Source of the DNA: Icerya purchasi
Taxonomy: Eukaryota > Arthropoda > Insecta > Hemiptera > Monophlebidae
Assembly: GCA_039619475.1 (NCBI GenBank)
Contig: CM077115.1
Span: 552,442,826-552,506,825 of the forward strand
Direction of reading: 5' to 3'
DNA: 64,000 nt
In this document: in pieces, positions 23,445 through 34,024 of the stretch
Layout of the letters: each line of letters opens with the position of its first letter
Numbering within the stretch: position 1 is the first letter of the stretch
Translations under genes and position numbers: made by a program
Notes under the pieces: model-generated
Databases searched by the model: none
What the model was told of the DNA's origin: nothing
Seen by the model: the letters and a program-made list of their open reading frames with translations, nothing else

Positions 23445-24957
23445 TTTATTTATGTATTTTTTTTTTTTTTTATTTACTTTTTTTTTTTTTTTTTAAATTA
23501 CTTTTTTTTCTATTTTAAATTTTAATATTATACCTTATCTATTATTATCACATATCGATTTAATTATTTAATTAATTACATGCTTTAATTTTTAGCTGTT
23601 TTCCCATTACTCTTATTTTTTCCTTTATCTACATTGTTATTTTCTACTGGTTTAATCGCCCCTATCTGCTTACTTGCTATCTTTTCTGTTTGCTTCCCTG
23701 TTTGTTTTTCAAACTGTTTCCCCATTTGATTTCCTACTTGACCTTTTGTTTGCCTATTTGTGTTATTTTCTTTTAGCGTAAAATCGTTAACTCTTGTAAC
23801 CATATTCATACTTGTTTTCTCTCGCCGCACTTTTACTATATTTACCGGCGATCGTGTAGGACTAGGTGATAACCCGCTGTGATTCCTCTTAATTGCATTG
23901 TCTCTAGCAAATTAGTACTTATTTAATTCTTTTATTTGCGTTGATCTATCATAATTACCTCTACCTCCTGTAGGTTTCGTAAGATTTACTTTATATATTG
24001 TATGCTTATCTTCGATGTCTTGATTAACCGAAGGTAAGGCCGGGTATAGTTCTTCGTTTTCTAAATATCTAAAAATATTCCCTTTACGATATTGTATGCC
24101 TATATTTTGATTAGCTAATAATCCAGTTTGCACTTTTGTTGAGTATAACTCTGTTTTGTTTATTCTCGGAATTTCCTCGGCAGCTTCTCCGTACGATAAA
24201 TTTTTATATGCCATACTTTTTTTTCGATTTCTACCTGTCGCTGTCTTTCTGGACACTTCGTATATGTCGGTGGATGAGTACTGTCGCAATTGATGCAGTG
24301 TACCTCTTCGTCGCATTCACTGTTTACATGTGTAGCTGATGAACAGCGTAAACAACGTTTCACTGTGGATTTGCACGCGTTTGCATTGTGATTAAATCTT
24401 AAGCATTTAAAACACTGTCTTACCGTTTGCACGTAAGGTTCACACATAATTCGAACCCAATTAATGTATACATAATCTGGTATTCTTTGCCCCGTGAAAA
24501 ATATTTGTAACGACTTCGTAGGCACCAACTTTTCTTCCCCATCCACAATCATTCTTTTTTTTAATCGCATTATTTTTTGTATTTCAAATACACCACAATC
24601 AATATCCTCCAAAATTTCTTTCTCGTTTATATGCTCATCCACTCCTCTTATGACCGCTGCTTTGGCTAAATAAAAAATAGGTATATACACATTTAAGCCT
24701 TTTTCTCTGAATCTGTCATCTGTTATTAATTTATTAGCTGTAATTTTACTTCTACATATTATTGTTATTTTATTAAACCTGTTTTTTTTTATTAATTCAA
24801 TGCCTGCTAAATAGTTAAACATTTTTAGTATTCTTCCAATATAAAGTGCGGATATATTTTTATTATTATCGGCATCGCTGATTATTACTTTAAATTCTTC
24901 GTAATCGTCACATTCGCCGTACATTAACTTATCATTGTTATAATATATACTATTCAT

Positions 24958-24972
24958 ATTGTTACCGTTATC
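24958..24972. repeat. Target-site duplication of the R1-type LINE, left copy
   Basis: ATTGTTACCGTTATC, identical to 26682-26696. In minus sense both copies read Asp-Asn-Gly-Asn-Asn in the ORF1 frame. Confidence 0.92.
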
Positions 24973-26564
24973 TTTCGTCCCATCAGCCTTTTACCGGTGA
25001 TGGGCAAATGGCTGGAGGGCCTCATGTTGCGTCGTCTGTCAGCCGTCTTGGACAGTAAGGCTTGGTTGGACGACTGGCAATTTGGTTATCGACCGGGGAG
25101 AAGCACTGAGGATGCAGTTAACTCTCTCCTGGAGTATGTCGAAGGGGCGGCGACAAAGTACGTTATCGGGCTGTTCTTCGACATCACGGGCGCGTTTGAC
25201 ATGGCCAGTTGGAGCCAGATGGTGCACGAGGTCCGCAGGACCGGTGTGGAGGGTAACCTGTTGGCTCTGTTCGCAAGTTACTTCTCCCACCGTCGGGCGA
25301 TGATCTCTGGAGAAGACGGTCGGTCTGTGGGGAAGTGGTTGGACAGGGGCTGCCCGCAGGGGTCACGCATCGGACCCGTGATGTGGCTGCTCCTTTACAA
25401 CCGTCTTCTCCGACAGCACTGGCCGGAAGGTGTCCAACTCGTGGCGTATGCGGACGATTTGGCTGTTTTGGTGAAGGCGGACTCTAGAAGAGTCCTCCAG
25501 GCAACCGCAAACGAATGTTGTGCGTTGGCTGATCGGTGGGCGGACAGGAGCGGACTATCGTTCAGTGCCGACAAGTCTGTCGCGGTATTGCTCCGAGGGA
25601 AACTTGATTGGCAGCCGGCCTTTCGTGTCGGCGGCCGTCGGTTTTTCCTAAGGAGTTCTGTTAAATATCTTGGTGTCACGCTTCTGGCGGGCGCCAAGAC
25701 GAAGGGCCACGTGGACACAGTGAGTCAGAAGTGTAGGACCAGCTACCACGCCGTTGCCAATTTGGCACGGGTTGGTTGGGGCCTCACATTTCGTACGGCT
25801 CGCCTTGTGTACACGGGCACAGTGGAGGCGATGGCGGGATACTGTGCCAGTATCTTTGCACACCGAACGGCGAGGACCAGGCTTCGCCGGCGGATGAGAA
25901 TGGCGCAAAGACCCGCGCTGTTGTCAATGTGTAAAGGGTACAGGACAACGTCCACAGCCGCACTGTGCGTGATATCGGGAGTGCTCCCCCTAGATCTTCT
26001 AGTGTGGGAAAGGGCAGCACTCTACTGGCTCCGAAAGGGCCGGCCGGCTATCACGGGTCAGACAGAACTCCGCCCGGAGATGTTGGTCTCGGAGGCCGCC
26101 CGTAAAAAGACGGTCCGAGGGGCAATACTTCTGGAATGGCAAAGGGAGTGGGAGGCTGACACTGTCGGCCGCCTCACCTACCAGTACATTCCAGATGTCC
26201 GGGTTCGGATGGAAAGGAAGTGGCTGGTGCCTACCAAGCTCTTTACTTGGGTGGTCACTGGTCACGGCCCCTTCGGCAGCTATCTGACAAGGTTCAGCCT
26301 CAACGAGAACCCACCGCCATGCGCATGTGGTGTCCTATTAACACCGGAGCATGTGGTCGACGTTCACTTGTCCGAGGCGACGTCGGCCCATGCGTCGTGT
26401 AAGACCAACGCGGCGATGGCTGAGGATCTGCTAGGTAGGCCGTTATCGAGTAGAGCAGACTGGCTCGGCAGCGAGGCGGTCTATCGGCTTTTCCTCGGCG
26501 CTCTCGCCGGTGCTCTCTCTAGTGCCGGAACATATCCTGCGACCAGCCTTTTAAACGACTAGTT
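24973..26564 (+). CDS. R1-clade ORF2 fragment: reverse transcriptase and C-terminal domain
   Basis: Target-primed reverse transcriptase, truncated at its N-terminus so that the endonuclease is missing. RT motifs are in order: WQFGYRPGRSTEDAV, LFFDITGAFD, RGCPQGSRIGPVMW and VAYADDLAVLV with the catalytic YADD, then SVKYLGVTL. The C-terminal part has TGHGPFGSYLTRF and CACGVLLTPEHVVDVH, an R1-type CCHC region in which the final cysteine appears as histidine. About 530 codons have no break. The first ATG is at 24997, but the true frame enters from the truncation point, so this is not a functional gene on its own. Confidence 0.88.
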
Positions 26565-26681
26565 TTGGGGCGCAGAAGGTCGTAGGGAGCCATATGGCTC
26601 CGGAGCGGTGCAAGATATGTAGAAGGTCACCGGACCGGGTACATATCGGGTGGTGGCGGGCGATATGTTACAAAGCTAGTC
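24973..26681 (+). mobile_element. 5'-truncated R1-clade LINE nested in the I-type element
   Basis: Flanked by an exact 15-bp duplication, ATTGTTACCGTTATC (24958-24972 and 26682-26696). It starts abruptly inside the RT domain at FRPISLLPVMGKW and is open without a stop to 26562, then has a 119-bp 3' UTR with no poly(A) tail. Base composition is strikingly GC-rich compared with its AT-rich host element. The intact frame and perfect duplication point to a recent insertion, later than the resident I-type element. Confidence 0.93.
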
Positions 26682-26696
26682 ATTGTTACCGTTATC
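26682..26696. repeat. Target-site duplication of the R1-type LINE, right copy
   Basis: ATTGTTACCGTTATC, identical to 24958-24972 and in the ORF1 frame of the resident element. Confidence 0.92.
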
Positions 26697-26954
26697 ATTG
26701 TTGTCTTTCATGTTGCCGTACTCGCTGTTGCTACTATCGCTGTTGTTTTTTCCTTTATCATTAATAGTACTTACCCCCGTTCCATCTATTTTTTCTACTA
26801 TTACCGGGTCCGGTGGTCTGTTTGTTCCCCCGCCGCCGCTAGCGAAGTCCAATTCCATATGTTCTTCGCCGTCTATCATTCTCGCATTGAATTACCACTG
26901 ATCGTATTAACGCGATAAAATCAACTTATTCGTTCACTTTTATCACATTAACTG

Positions 26955-26968
26955 TGAAATAAATATAA
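26955..26968. repeat. Target-site duplication of the I-type LINE, right copy
   Basis: TGAAATAAATATAA, directly upstream (minus sense) of the 5' end of the element; identical to 19640-19653. Confidence 0.85.
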
Positions 26969-26969
26969 A

Positions 26970-27385
26970 TGAATACTCTAAAAACGTTTAATGTCTTCTT
27001 TTAAGATATTAATGAAATCTTCAAAAATAAGCCGCGTTGCATTACCGAGATTATTCTATTATTCTTATCACCTGGATAGGAGAAGTTGACCGATAGAGTA
27101 AAGACATTTGTCCTACAGTCTGTGTGAAGGTATGAATCCTAAATGAATGGATTTTTATTGGTGATAAGCAGTTTAAGTTAATACGTAGCGACCCAGTACG
27201 TAGAAAATCTCCATGTTTGGTCTACATTAGAAAACACGACTGGGGTTACGCATGTCTTTATGACGAATCTACCCGAAGGAGCTGCCTACGAAACGAAAGT
27301 AATGGTCACTTTTTGGTGAAGTATCGTAATCAAAGTTACGTTCATCATTTAATTTATATATATACATATATATAAAAAAACAAAA
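26970..27385. other. Region with no recognised gene
   Basis: Flank of the I-type LINE; AT-rich, with a short TA tract at 27354-27374. Confidence 0.45.
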
Positions 27386-27387
27386 CA

Positions 27388-27842
27388 ATAATGAACACAA
27401 ATATGTTAAATAATATTCAAATATTTATACCACCAATATGTTTCGGGGCATGATGTAAATGAACAAAATTAACTATTACTAATTTGTTTTAGAATAGTTA
27501 ATTTTATAATAAAACAAATTTTAATAACAAACAATAAGGGCAAAATAATTTATAAAAATAAATTAGATAAATACCTTAATTAGAAACGTTTTTGGGCGTA
27601 ACCCATCATCAGCTAAAACTAACTTAGTGGAAACTTAAAACTTATTTTTATAAATTATTTTGCCCTTATTGTTTGTTATTAAAGTTTGTTTTATTATACA
27701 GTTTTAACAAGCAAGTATGTATTCACCTACATTTAATATAGTTAATTTTGTTCACTTACACCAAGAGTATGGTGTGATTGTTGCGAAACGTGTCGGTGGT
27801 ATAATATTTTAATATTGTTTAATATATTTATGTTCATTACTG
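27388..27842. mobile_element. Nested foldback element of Penelope type
   Basis: Outer inverted arms at 27388-27480 and 27738-27842 (shared TATACCACC and TGAACAAAATTAAC) enclose a second foldback with 56-bp arms at 27505-27560 and 27643-27698 that differ at one base. The inner loop holds a damaged hammerhead-like core. The inner unit is the same kind as 7421-7703 and 47661-47839. Confidence 0.68.
27583..27618 (-). ncRNA. Damaged hammerhead-like motif (minus strand)
   Basis: Minus sense: UUUUAG, CUGAUGA, U, GGGU-UAC-GCCC, then AAA in place of GAA (the catalytic G12 position reads A), AACGUU, and CUAA. It would not be expected to cleave. Confidence 0.4.
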
Positions 27843-28119
27843 GTTCTTTTTTGTATAAATGAAATAATTAAGATGACGCAAAAGATTGATAACATCATTA
27901 ATAATAGTATTTAAGCATTTGAAATTTGATTTTGTTGCCGATCCAAATAAAAAGGAGCCATAGATCTTATTAAAGATTTGTTTCTGGTAAAATCATGGCG
28001 GAAGGGGATGAACCGCAACGAAACCTCGAAGGTACTCCTTAATAAGTTGAGTTTAGCCTGAGAAGTTCGGATTAATTTCTTTATATGTGATGACTAAGTT
28101 AATACAGAACTCGGGCATA

Positions 28120-28750
28120 TTTGGTAATGAAGCGACTGCTATTCTTTGATACTTGGGCTGTTGCTGCTTTCTCTCGTCTTTTTTTTTTTTTTAAATTTCC
28201 ATCCGATAACCTCCTATCAATTTGTAAAAGCTTCCATATCAGATCATTGTATCATCGGCTATTTACGCTTCCTCCTTTTCTAATAATTATTCATTTCATC
28301 TGTCAGTTAAATTACTCTTCCTGCCTATATTCTCATGGTGTTTCTTTTACATCCCTCTCTTCTTCGATATTCTGATGTTGTTTCCATTGCTCGTATGCGC
28401 TTTGGCCATTCTCTGCTGTCATTATCTAAATTTCGTTTTTCCTTGATTTCTTTTCCACACTGTCCTCTCCATCAGCCGGGGATGATGCAGTTATTTGCGA
28501 CGCCGATCATGTGTTCTTCCACAGTGTTCATCTCTCTTCGTGGAGCGTTCTGCCTTATATTCTTATTTGCTGAAGCTTGGATTTCCTACTCCTTATTGTG
28601 CTTCCTATCGTACTTTCCTTTCCCACTAATTATTCCTGCTATTTGTTCCTTTTTATATAAAAGATTTCCGATCGGATCCGAATTTAACCGACTTCTTTCC
28701 TTACCTTTTGTTTCTGGGTAAAGGTCCTTGGTTGACGAGCCCAAAAAATA
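28120..28750 (+). pseudogene. LINE C-terminal relic (RNase H family)
   Basis: Same family as 1169-2030 by order of parts: MRFGHSLLSLSKF, HCPLHQ, CDADHVFF-like segment and a 3' end CTTGGTTGACGAGCCCAAAA followed by an A-rich tail (28742-28775). Frames are broken. Confidence 0.6.
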
Positions 28751-28849
28751 AATAAAAAAAAAAGAAAAAAAAAGTAAATACAGAACGATGTCTAGATAAC
28801 AGACAGAGAAGGCAAAGGAGTATAATTGGTAGTTTGTTGACAACCGGCA

Positions 28850-30180
28850 ACATCAGGTTAAACAACCTTAAACCGGCGCTATATTTTGTTAGGAGTTAAC
28901 GGTGAAGATCATCAGGTCGTATTGTAAGGTCTGAAAGTGCACTTTGAAAAACGTCAATAGCCTGACGAAAATCAGAATGGATAAGCTGCAGTGTCATCCG
29001 CAAATGATTGGCAGGTTATTTTAATTCGAAAATTAAGAAAACCGATGAAGCAATTTTTTTGCAGTAATTGCGGACGAAACTGGTGATGTTTCAAATGGCT
29101 ATTGTTTACCATTATATTCATAAGGGTAAGCCAGTAGAAAGTTTTGGATTTTTTAATCCTATTAAAAGAGACTTATCCTTACGCTGCTACATTTACTGTT
29201 CAGTTCATCAAGTTAATTTACTAATGAATAAAGAAACCTCTCGGTAAACCATAGCGTTCACATATTTTTTTCAGACCTACGATGACTTTTTCAAATAGTT
29301 CACAACGAACTGCGATATTAGATACAATTATGCAAAAACAATTGCCACAGGCTTCTGCTGTTAGATGGAATTTCCATTCAAAGATTGTTGATGCAGTATT
29401 TATTTACAAAAAAAAAAAAAAAGATATTAGTTATATCGAAGAACTTTTAAAATCAAATACCGTACAAAATAATAGTACAATTTATCAAGTTTCTAGTTTC
29501 AGCAGATTCTTAAAAGTCGTATGTTTTATTTTCGGCTTTATTTTTTTTTAGTAGAATAATGTCACTTGCAGATATTTTATATAATCAGCTTCAAAGAAGT
29601 GACATCGATTCTTCTGTCGCACAAAAATTATGTTTTGGATTTTAAAGTAAATATTAAAAATATCAAAAATAGTGTATCAACGATGAAAAAACAATTTAAG
29701 TTTTCTTTTGGTAAAAAAAGAAGAAAACTAAACAATGAAAATCTGAAAATCGAGGCAAGAGATGTGTGTGATATTATTACATTGATAGAACGATTTTCAT
29801 TCTTAGGTCACTTACAACGTCGACATTGCTGTTTCCAAACTATAATTTACAATCCCCTGAAAAAAAATTGAGCACCACGTGTTCAATTTATCCGGTTCTA
29901 AATAAAATAAAACTAAATAATGAATTACCATCACAAAAGTTCAGATCAATGTCATCTGGTGCATTAAATTTTCCACTGAAAAAGGAATGCGAAAAGACAC
30001 TTAATGGATATATATATAACTTTACTTAAATTACTTTGCCCAATTCCGATGATAACAACTGAAGCCGAAAGATTTCTTTCAACTTTGAGAAGAATACAAA
30101 CGTTTTAAAAAAATTTTATAATCCAAGAAAGATTAGCGGCACCGGCATCGTTTTATTTTCAATTTGTAAACAATTTTAGT
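28850..30180 (+). pseudogene. hAT-type transposase relic (ZMYM1-like)
   Basis: Segments in order: FFAVIADETGDVSNG (about 29058-29100), a CSVHQVNLLMN piece (about 29200), SNSSQRTAILDTIMQKQLP and ASAVRWNFHSKIVDAVF (29290-29405), and TAEAERFFSTLRRIQTF near 30060-30105, which is the C-terminal hAT dimerisation region. This order matches TTF-zinc-finger/hAT transposases. Multiple frameshifts and stops; terminal repeats not identified. Confidence 0.7.
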
Positions 30181-30189
30181 GTACAAATG

Positions 30190-31145
30190 CATCAATTAAC
30201 TTTCATAACTGCTGTCCGCTACTAATACCGAATCTGTCTTTTAGTTAAATTTGAATTCAACAAAAATTATAATTTTCTTTCGAATGTATTCTATCTCTAC
30301 CAAGATATGCGCCAATCCTCCGTTATTTCATAAATGTTCATTAAAACTTTCAATTTTTATAAACGTAAAAATTTTCAATGACTATTTTTACTTGGACTCG
30401 GAACTTCAGTTTTCATAATACTGTAAGGTTAATGAAAAATTGTGTAATTCTTAAGTAATTTGTTTTTTTTTTTTAAGTTAATTCTAAAGGAGAAATATGT
30501 ATCAGCATTTTCGCATGTGTGCAATTCCGGGAAAAAATGAAAAGATTATAATAAAAAACTGTAATTTTAATCCGTTGTTTAATTTCGACAGATTTTGACT
30601 AGTTGAAAGAAGTGTTTTTTGAAAAGTTAAATAATTCTGCAATCATTTCATTGCAGAAATATCACACATATTTGTAGTTTGCCACTGCAATCACACGTTT
30701 TTCTAAATATTATCCAATACGCATTGATTCTTTTTTTTTTTTGCAACAAAACTTCTCCGAAACGAATTTGTTGGTAAGACTGAAACAAACACAAAAAGTT
30801 CTTTCTTATTGTCTTTATTACAGTTGCTATGAAAATACCCTAATCAACTCTATTATAGTCTTGCAGTTAATTAGGTAGCCGTGTTTCAAAGATTTAAAAT
30901 TATCACTTGATTCCTTAAATTAATTTAAAAAAAAAAACAAAAAAAAAAAAAAAGGTTAGCCAAGTACGCTGTTTTATATGTACATTGAAGATTCCATATG
31001 TTGAATTAAATGTGACGATAATTTACATTTAAATAATACTAAATTCAAAACAAAGATATTAAATTAAAAATTTTTAATATCGCATGTAATTTTTTCATAG
31101 CATTCCCGTAATTTGTTTATTTTTCATCATAGGTTTGGCACTCTT
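30190..31145. other. Region with no recognised gene
   Basis: AT-rich, with poly(A) tracts at 30926-30954. No ORF or motif. Confidence 0.45.
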
Positions 31146-31149
31146 AGGA

Positions 31150-31985
31150 CTGGTTTAATTTCATAGTAAGTAATTTCCAGTTCAATCGATTATCTGTAGC
31201 CTTTTTTTCATTTTCTGGTATCTGTTCGTACCTGTATACTTCAATAATGCAGCGACAAAAGTGTTTCGCGGCCTGCCTCGTCCCCTCATCCCTTGGATTT
31301 GTCCTTCTATCATATGGCGGAGTAAGTCACGTTATCTAAGTACCATGCCCCATCCGGGTTAATCGTCTTTCCCTTATCAAATCTAAAAAGTTTTTGTTTT
31401 ATCGACATTTATTTCTAAACGTGTATTATTTTCTTGCATCACTTTATGTCTGTACCATTTTATTCAATATTTGCGGGGACTTTGCAATTACAGCCTGTAT
31501 ATTTGCAAACTTTATCGTTTGAAGCTTTTTAACCTCTTGGACAGATTCCATATGTTGATTCTGCTAATGTTAATTTATGCACAAGTTCAGCATATACATT
31601 AAAAAGAAACGGAGACTCGTAGTCTTTTATTCATTTTTGCAGGCTTAGAAATATCCCTATCTACTCTAATAATAGCCGTTTGATGAATGTATAGGTTATC
31701 TGTCAGTATCAATATGCATTGCAGACATTCTATTTGTTCAAAGAACGGGAAAAACCTATGCCAACTGATCCGATCAAGGGCTTTAAAGTAATCGACAAAA
31801 AAATAAATTACTCATTATTACTGCAACATTCTGCAATACCTCAGTTGTATTTCTACTCTTACACTGGTCCTACAGAAGATGCTGGTGAAATAAAATTGTT
31901 GAAGCAGTCTATATTTAGTAGCAATATTCAAGTACTCATAAACATACACACACACATTCAAAACAGATAATAAATCACAAATTAT
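31150..31985 (-). pseudogene. LINE reverse transcriptase relic (minus)
   Basis: Minus sense: VDYFKALDRISWHRFFPF (about 31800-31740), an AIIRVDRDISKPAKMNKRLR segment (about 31675-31615), then further along HMIEGQIQGMRGRGRPRNTF (about 31315-31255) and a TGTNRYQKMKKRL tail. It belongs to the same broad group as the relic at 4080-5450. About 300 bp between the two parts are not readable. Confidence 0.65.
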
Positions 31986-32455
31986 TATTTTAAATAAAAT
32001 TAAGTCTGATGATGTTTGTACTCCACCTATTATATTGGTATGCTACAATATCAGGTCAATAACAATAACTTATACCACACATGCAGATAATAATAAATGT
32101 AATATCATCTTTTTTACAGAAGAAGAAAACCGATTATTCAATATCCACATCGTATTATTCATCAAACTCTTTACCTAGAAAGCGAAGAAGAAATATTTCC
32201 AACTTTTTATCGGTTGATGATGAAGATGAAAGTCAAAGTCGAAATTCAATGCAAATGGATTGGAATGACATATTAGAACAAAACAGTTTGAAAAAAATAA
32301 TAGCCATATAAACGAGTCTAATATAAATAATAGAAATACAAATAAAACAGATATTGTGAATAATATTCGAGAGGAACACGTTACAAACAAAGCGGTACCT
32401 CCTACACTTGTAAAAATAAAACATTAACGGTTTTTTATCTAATGAAAGTATTTAA
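31985..32455. other. Region with no recognised gene
   Basis: Contains a 76-codon + frame (32081-32311) with KRRRNISNF and an acidic stretch (DDEDESQSR). It is polar and low complexity and might be an exon of an unknown protein or a transposon ORF1 piece; no splice partner could be recognised. Confidence 0.35.
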
Positions 32456-32459
32456 TTTC

Positions 32460-34015
32460 ACTAAAACTGACATTACAAGATACCTTTTTTTACCTTTGTT
32501 GAATCATGTGCACTTATCTGGGCCAGAGACTCGAGGGAATTGTAGGACTGTTGAAATTAATGATAAGTTTGAGGAATGTTGTCAGGTTTTGGGTGAAATT
32601 TGGGAGTCAGAAAAAATATTTAGAAGTGTCAGGGGTTGGCCAAGAATTGCTCCGTGAGGGCTATATTGCGAACAGTTAATAAGAAGATGATTTACAGTGA
32701 TAGGGATATTACAGGAAGCACATGTAGGATCCGGTTACATTTTAAAGAGATGACTGTGTGAAATTTTAGCATAACTCAGACGTCCTTTCTGTTTTTTCGA
32801 TGTAGAGGTGATCCAGCAAGATGCGGACTCACACATAGAATGCAGCTGGTTTGAAATTGGAGTTTATGCCCATTTTTTTTAGATACTCACCGAAATTACC
32901 ATGTCCCGACAAAAATTGGGTTAGAAAGAAATCTGGATTTAGTAGTTTGTTCTTTAATCTATCCTCGGTTAATAATCCATACGTTCGTCTCCCTGTTAAT
33001 TCTTGCTCATAAATGTTTTTCCATTCCTCCAGGTATTTCGACTTTACTTCTTTTATTTTCTGTATTACCATTGTCCTATCACTATGGTTGTTTTTGGTTA
33101 TCTTTATCTCGTTAATCATTTCCAACTGTAAATCCACTGGCATAATTTCCCTGATATGACATACGAAGATGTATAGGAAACCGTGTTCTATATGCAGATG
33201 TTATATTTAAGATGATTTTCCTTTGTTCCATTTTAATTTTCTTTTTGTTTTTTACCGAAATATTAGGAAAATAAATCAAGGAACCATATTCCGTTATAGA
33301 TCTGAACAGCGCTGAGTAAAGAATTTTCCTATCCACAAATTTTAAACCAAAGCTTCTGTTATATAGACCTATACTAATTATGTGTAATATTTTTTAATTT
33401 TATCCATGATGTATGTTTGCTGAAATTGAGATTTTCATCTATGTATGTACCCAAATATTTCATTTCCTTGCTAAATTTAAGAGGCTTATTATTCAATTTT
33501 AATTCTTTTTCTATTTTACTTTTAATTTCGTGTTTATTAATATCGAGTTAGTTTTTTCCGGATTTAAATGTAGCCCAAGATTAGTGAGTTCGTTGTTAAT
33601 GTTGTTAATTTTCTGATTTATTTGAGGAATGTTCTTTTCATTATTTATTCGCTGAAATCAATAAAATGTCATCCGCATAACTTATAAGATTTATATTATC
33701 GTAATGTCCGGTGTTATTATGTATGTTCGCCATTGCAATATTGAAAAGAGTAGAGGTGCCAGAATGGATTATTTTAGAACACCTGCAGTGAGTGTCCTAC
33801 GATAAATTATTTCATTATCCTTATCCTGGAAAACAATTTCTCTATTTTTTAAAAAAGTTTTTTATTATTTCAATTAGGTTTGAATCAAATTTATTCAGTT
33901 GTAAACATTCCGTGATTTTTGACCACTTTATATTATCAAAGGCACCACTGATATCAAAACTTATTAGTAATATTTTGCGCATAATTACATCAATTGTACG
34001 TAACTCACCGAGTGT
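32460..34015 (-). pseudogene. R1-like LINE relic (RT to C-terminal region)
   Basis: Minus sense, in order: SFDISGAFDNIKWSKI (about 33962-33915), a degraded palm region with LISYADDILLI (about 33690-33660), KYLGTYIDENLNF (about 33460-33420), LYSALFRSITEYGSLIYFP (33320-33265), FLTQFLSGHGNFGEYLKKM (about 32930-32870) and CASCNIPITVNHLLINC (about 32725-32675). Frames are broken throughout. It abuts the Gypsy relic at about 34020. Confidence 0.75.
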
Positions 34016-34024
34016 ATAAAAGTA

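Larger units (their letters stand above)
23585..26879 (-). pseudogene. ORF1 (Gag-like) of the I-type LINE, split by the R1-type insertion
   Basis: The N-terminal part starts at 26879 (MIDGEEHMELDF) and is rich in Asn, Asp and Gly. It is cut at 26697, just before the target duplication, and resumes in the same frame at 24972. The part starting near 24957 is Gag-like and has CCHC zinc knuckles (CFKCLRFNHNANAC, CLRCSSATHVNSEC, CINCDSTHPPTYTKC). A frameshift lies near 24215, after which the frame continues from about 24213. An in-frame stop lies at 23912-23914, followed by a Lys/Gln-rich C-terminus that ends at 23585. ORF1 products of this type bind element RNA. Confidence 0.85.
19654..26954 (-). 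mobile_element. Full-length I-type non-LTR retrotransposon (LINE), interrupted and inactivated
   Basis: A complete insertion flanked by the 14-bp direct repeat TGAAATAAATATAA (19640-19653 and 26955-26968). It has a poly(A) tail (T-run from about 19654 to 19679 on the + strand), a 5' UTR of about 75 bp, ORF1 with zinc knuckles, and ORF2 with endonuclease, reverse transcriptase and RNase H. The RNase H after RT places it with the I superfamily. Total span is 7301 bp; without the nested R1-type insertion it is about 5.6 kb, a normal full length. It carries several frameshifts and stops and is dead as it stands. Confidence 0.93.

Noticed and set aside
25039..26265. Several minus-strand ORFs inside the R1-type insertion
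   Set aside because: GC-rich coding DNA gives long antisense frames; the plus frame has all RT motifs.
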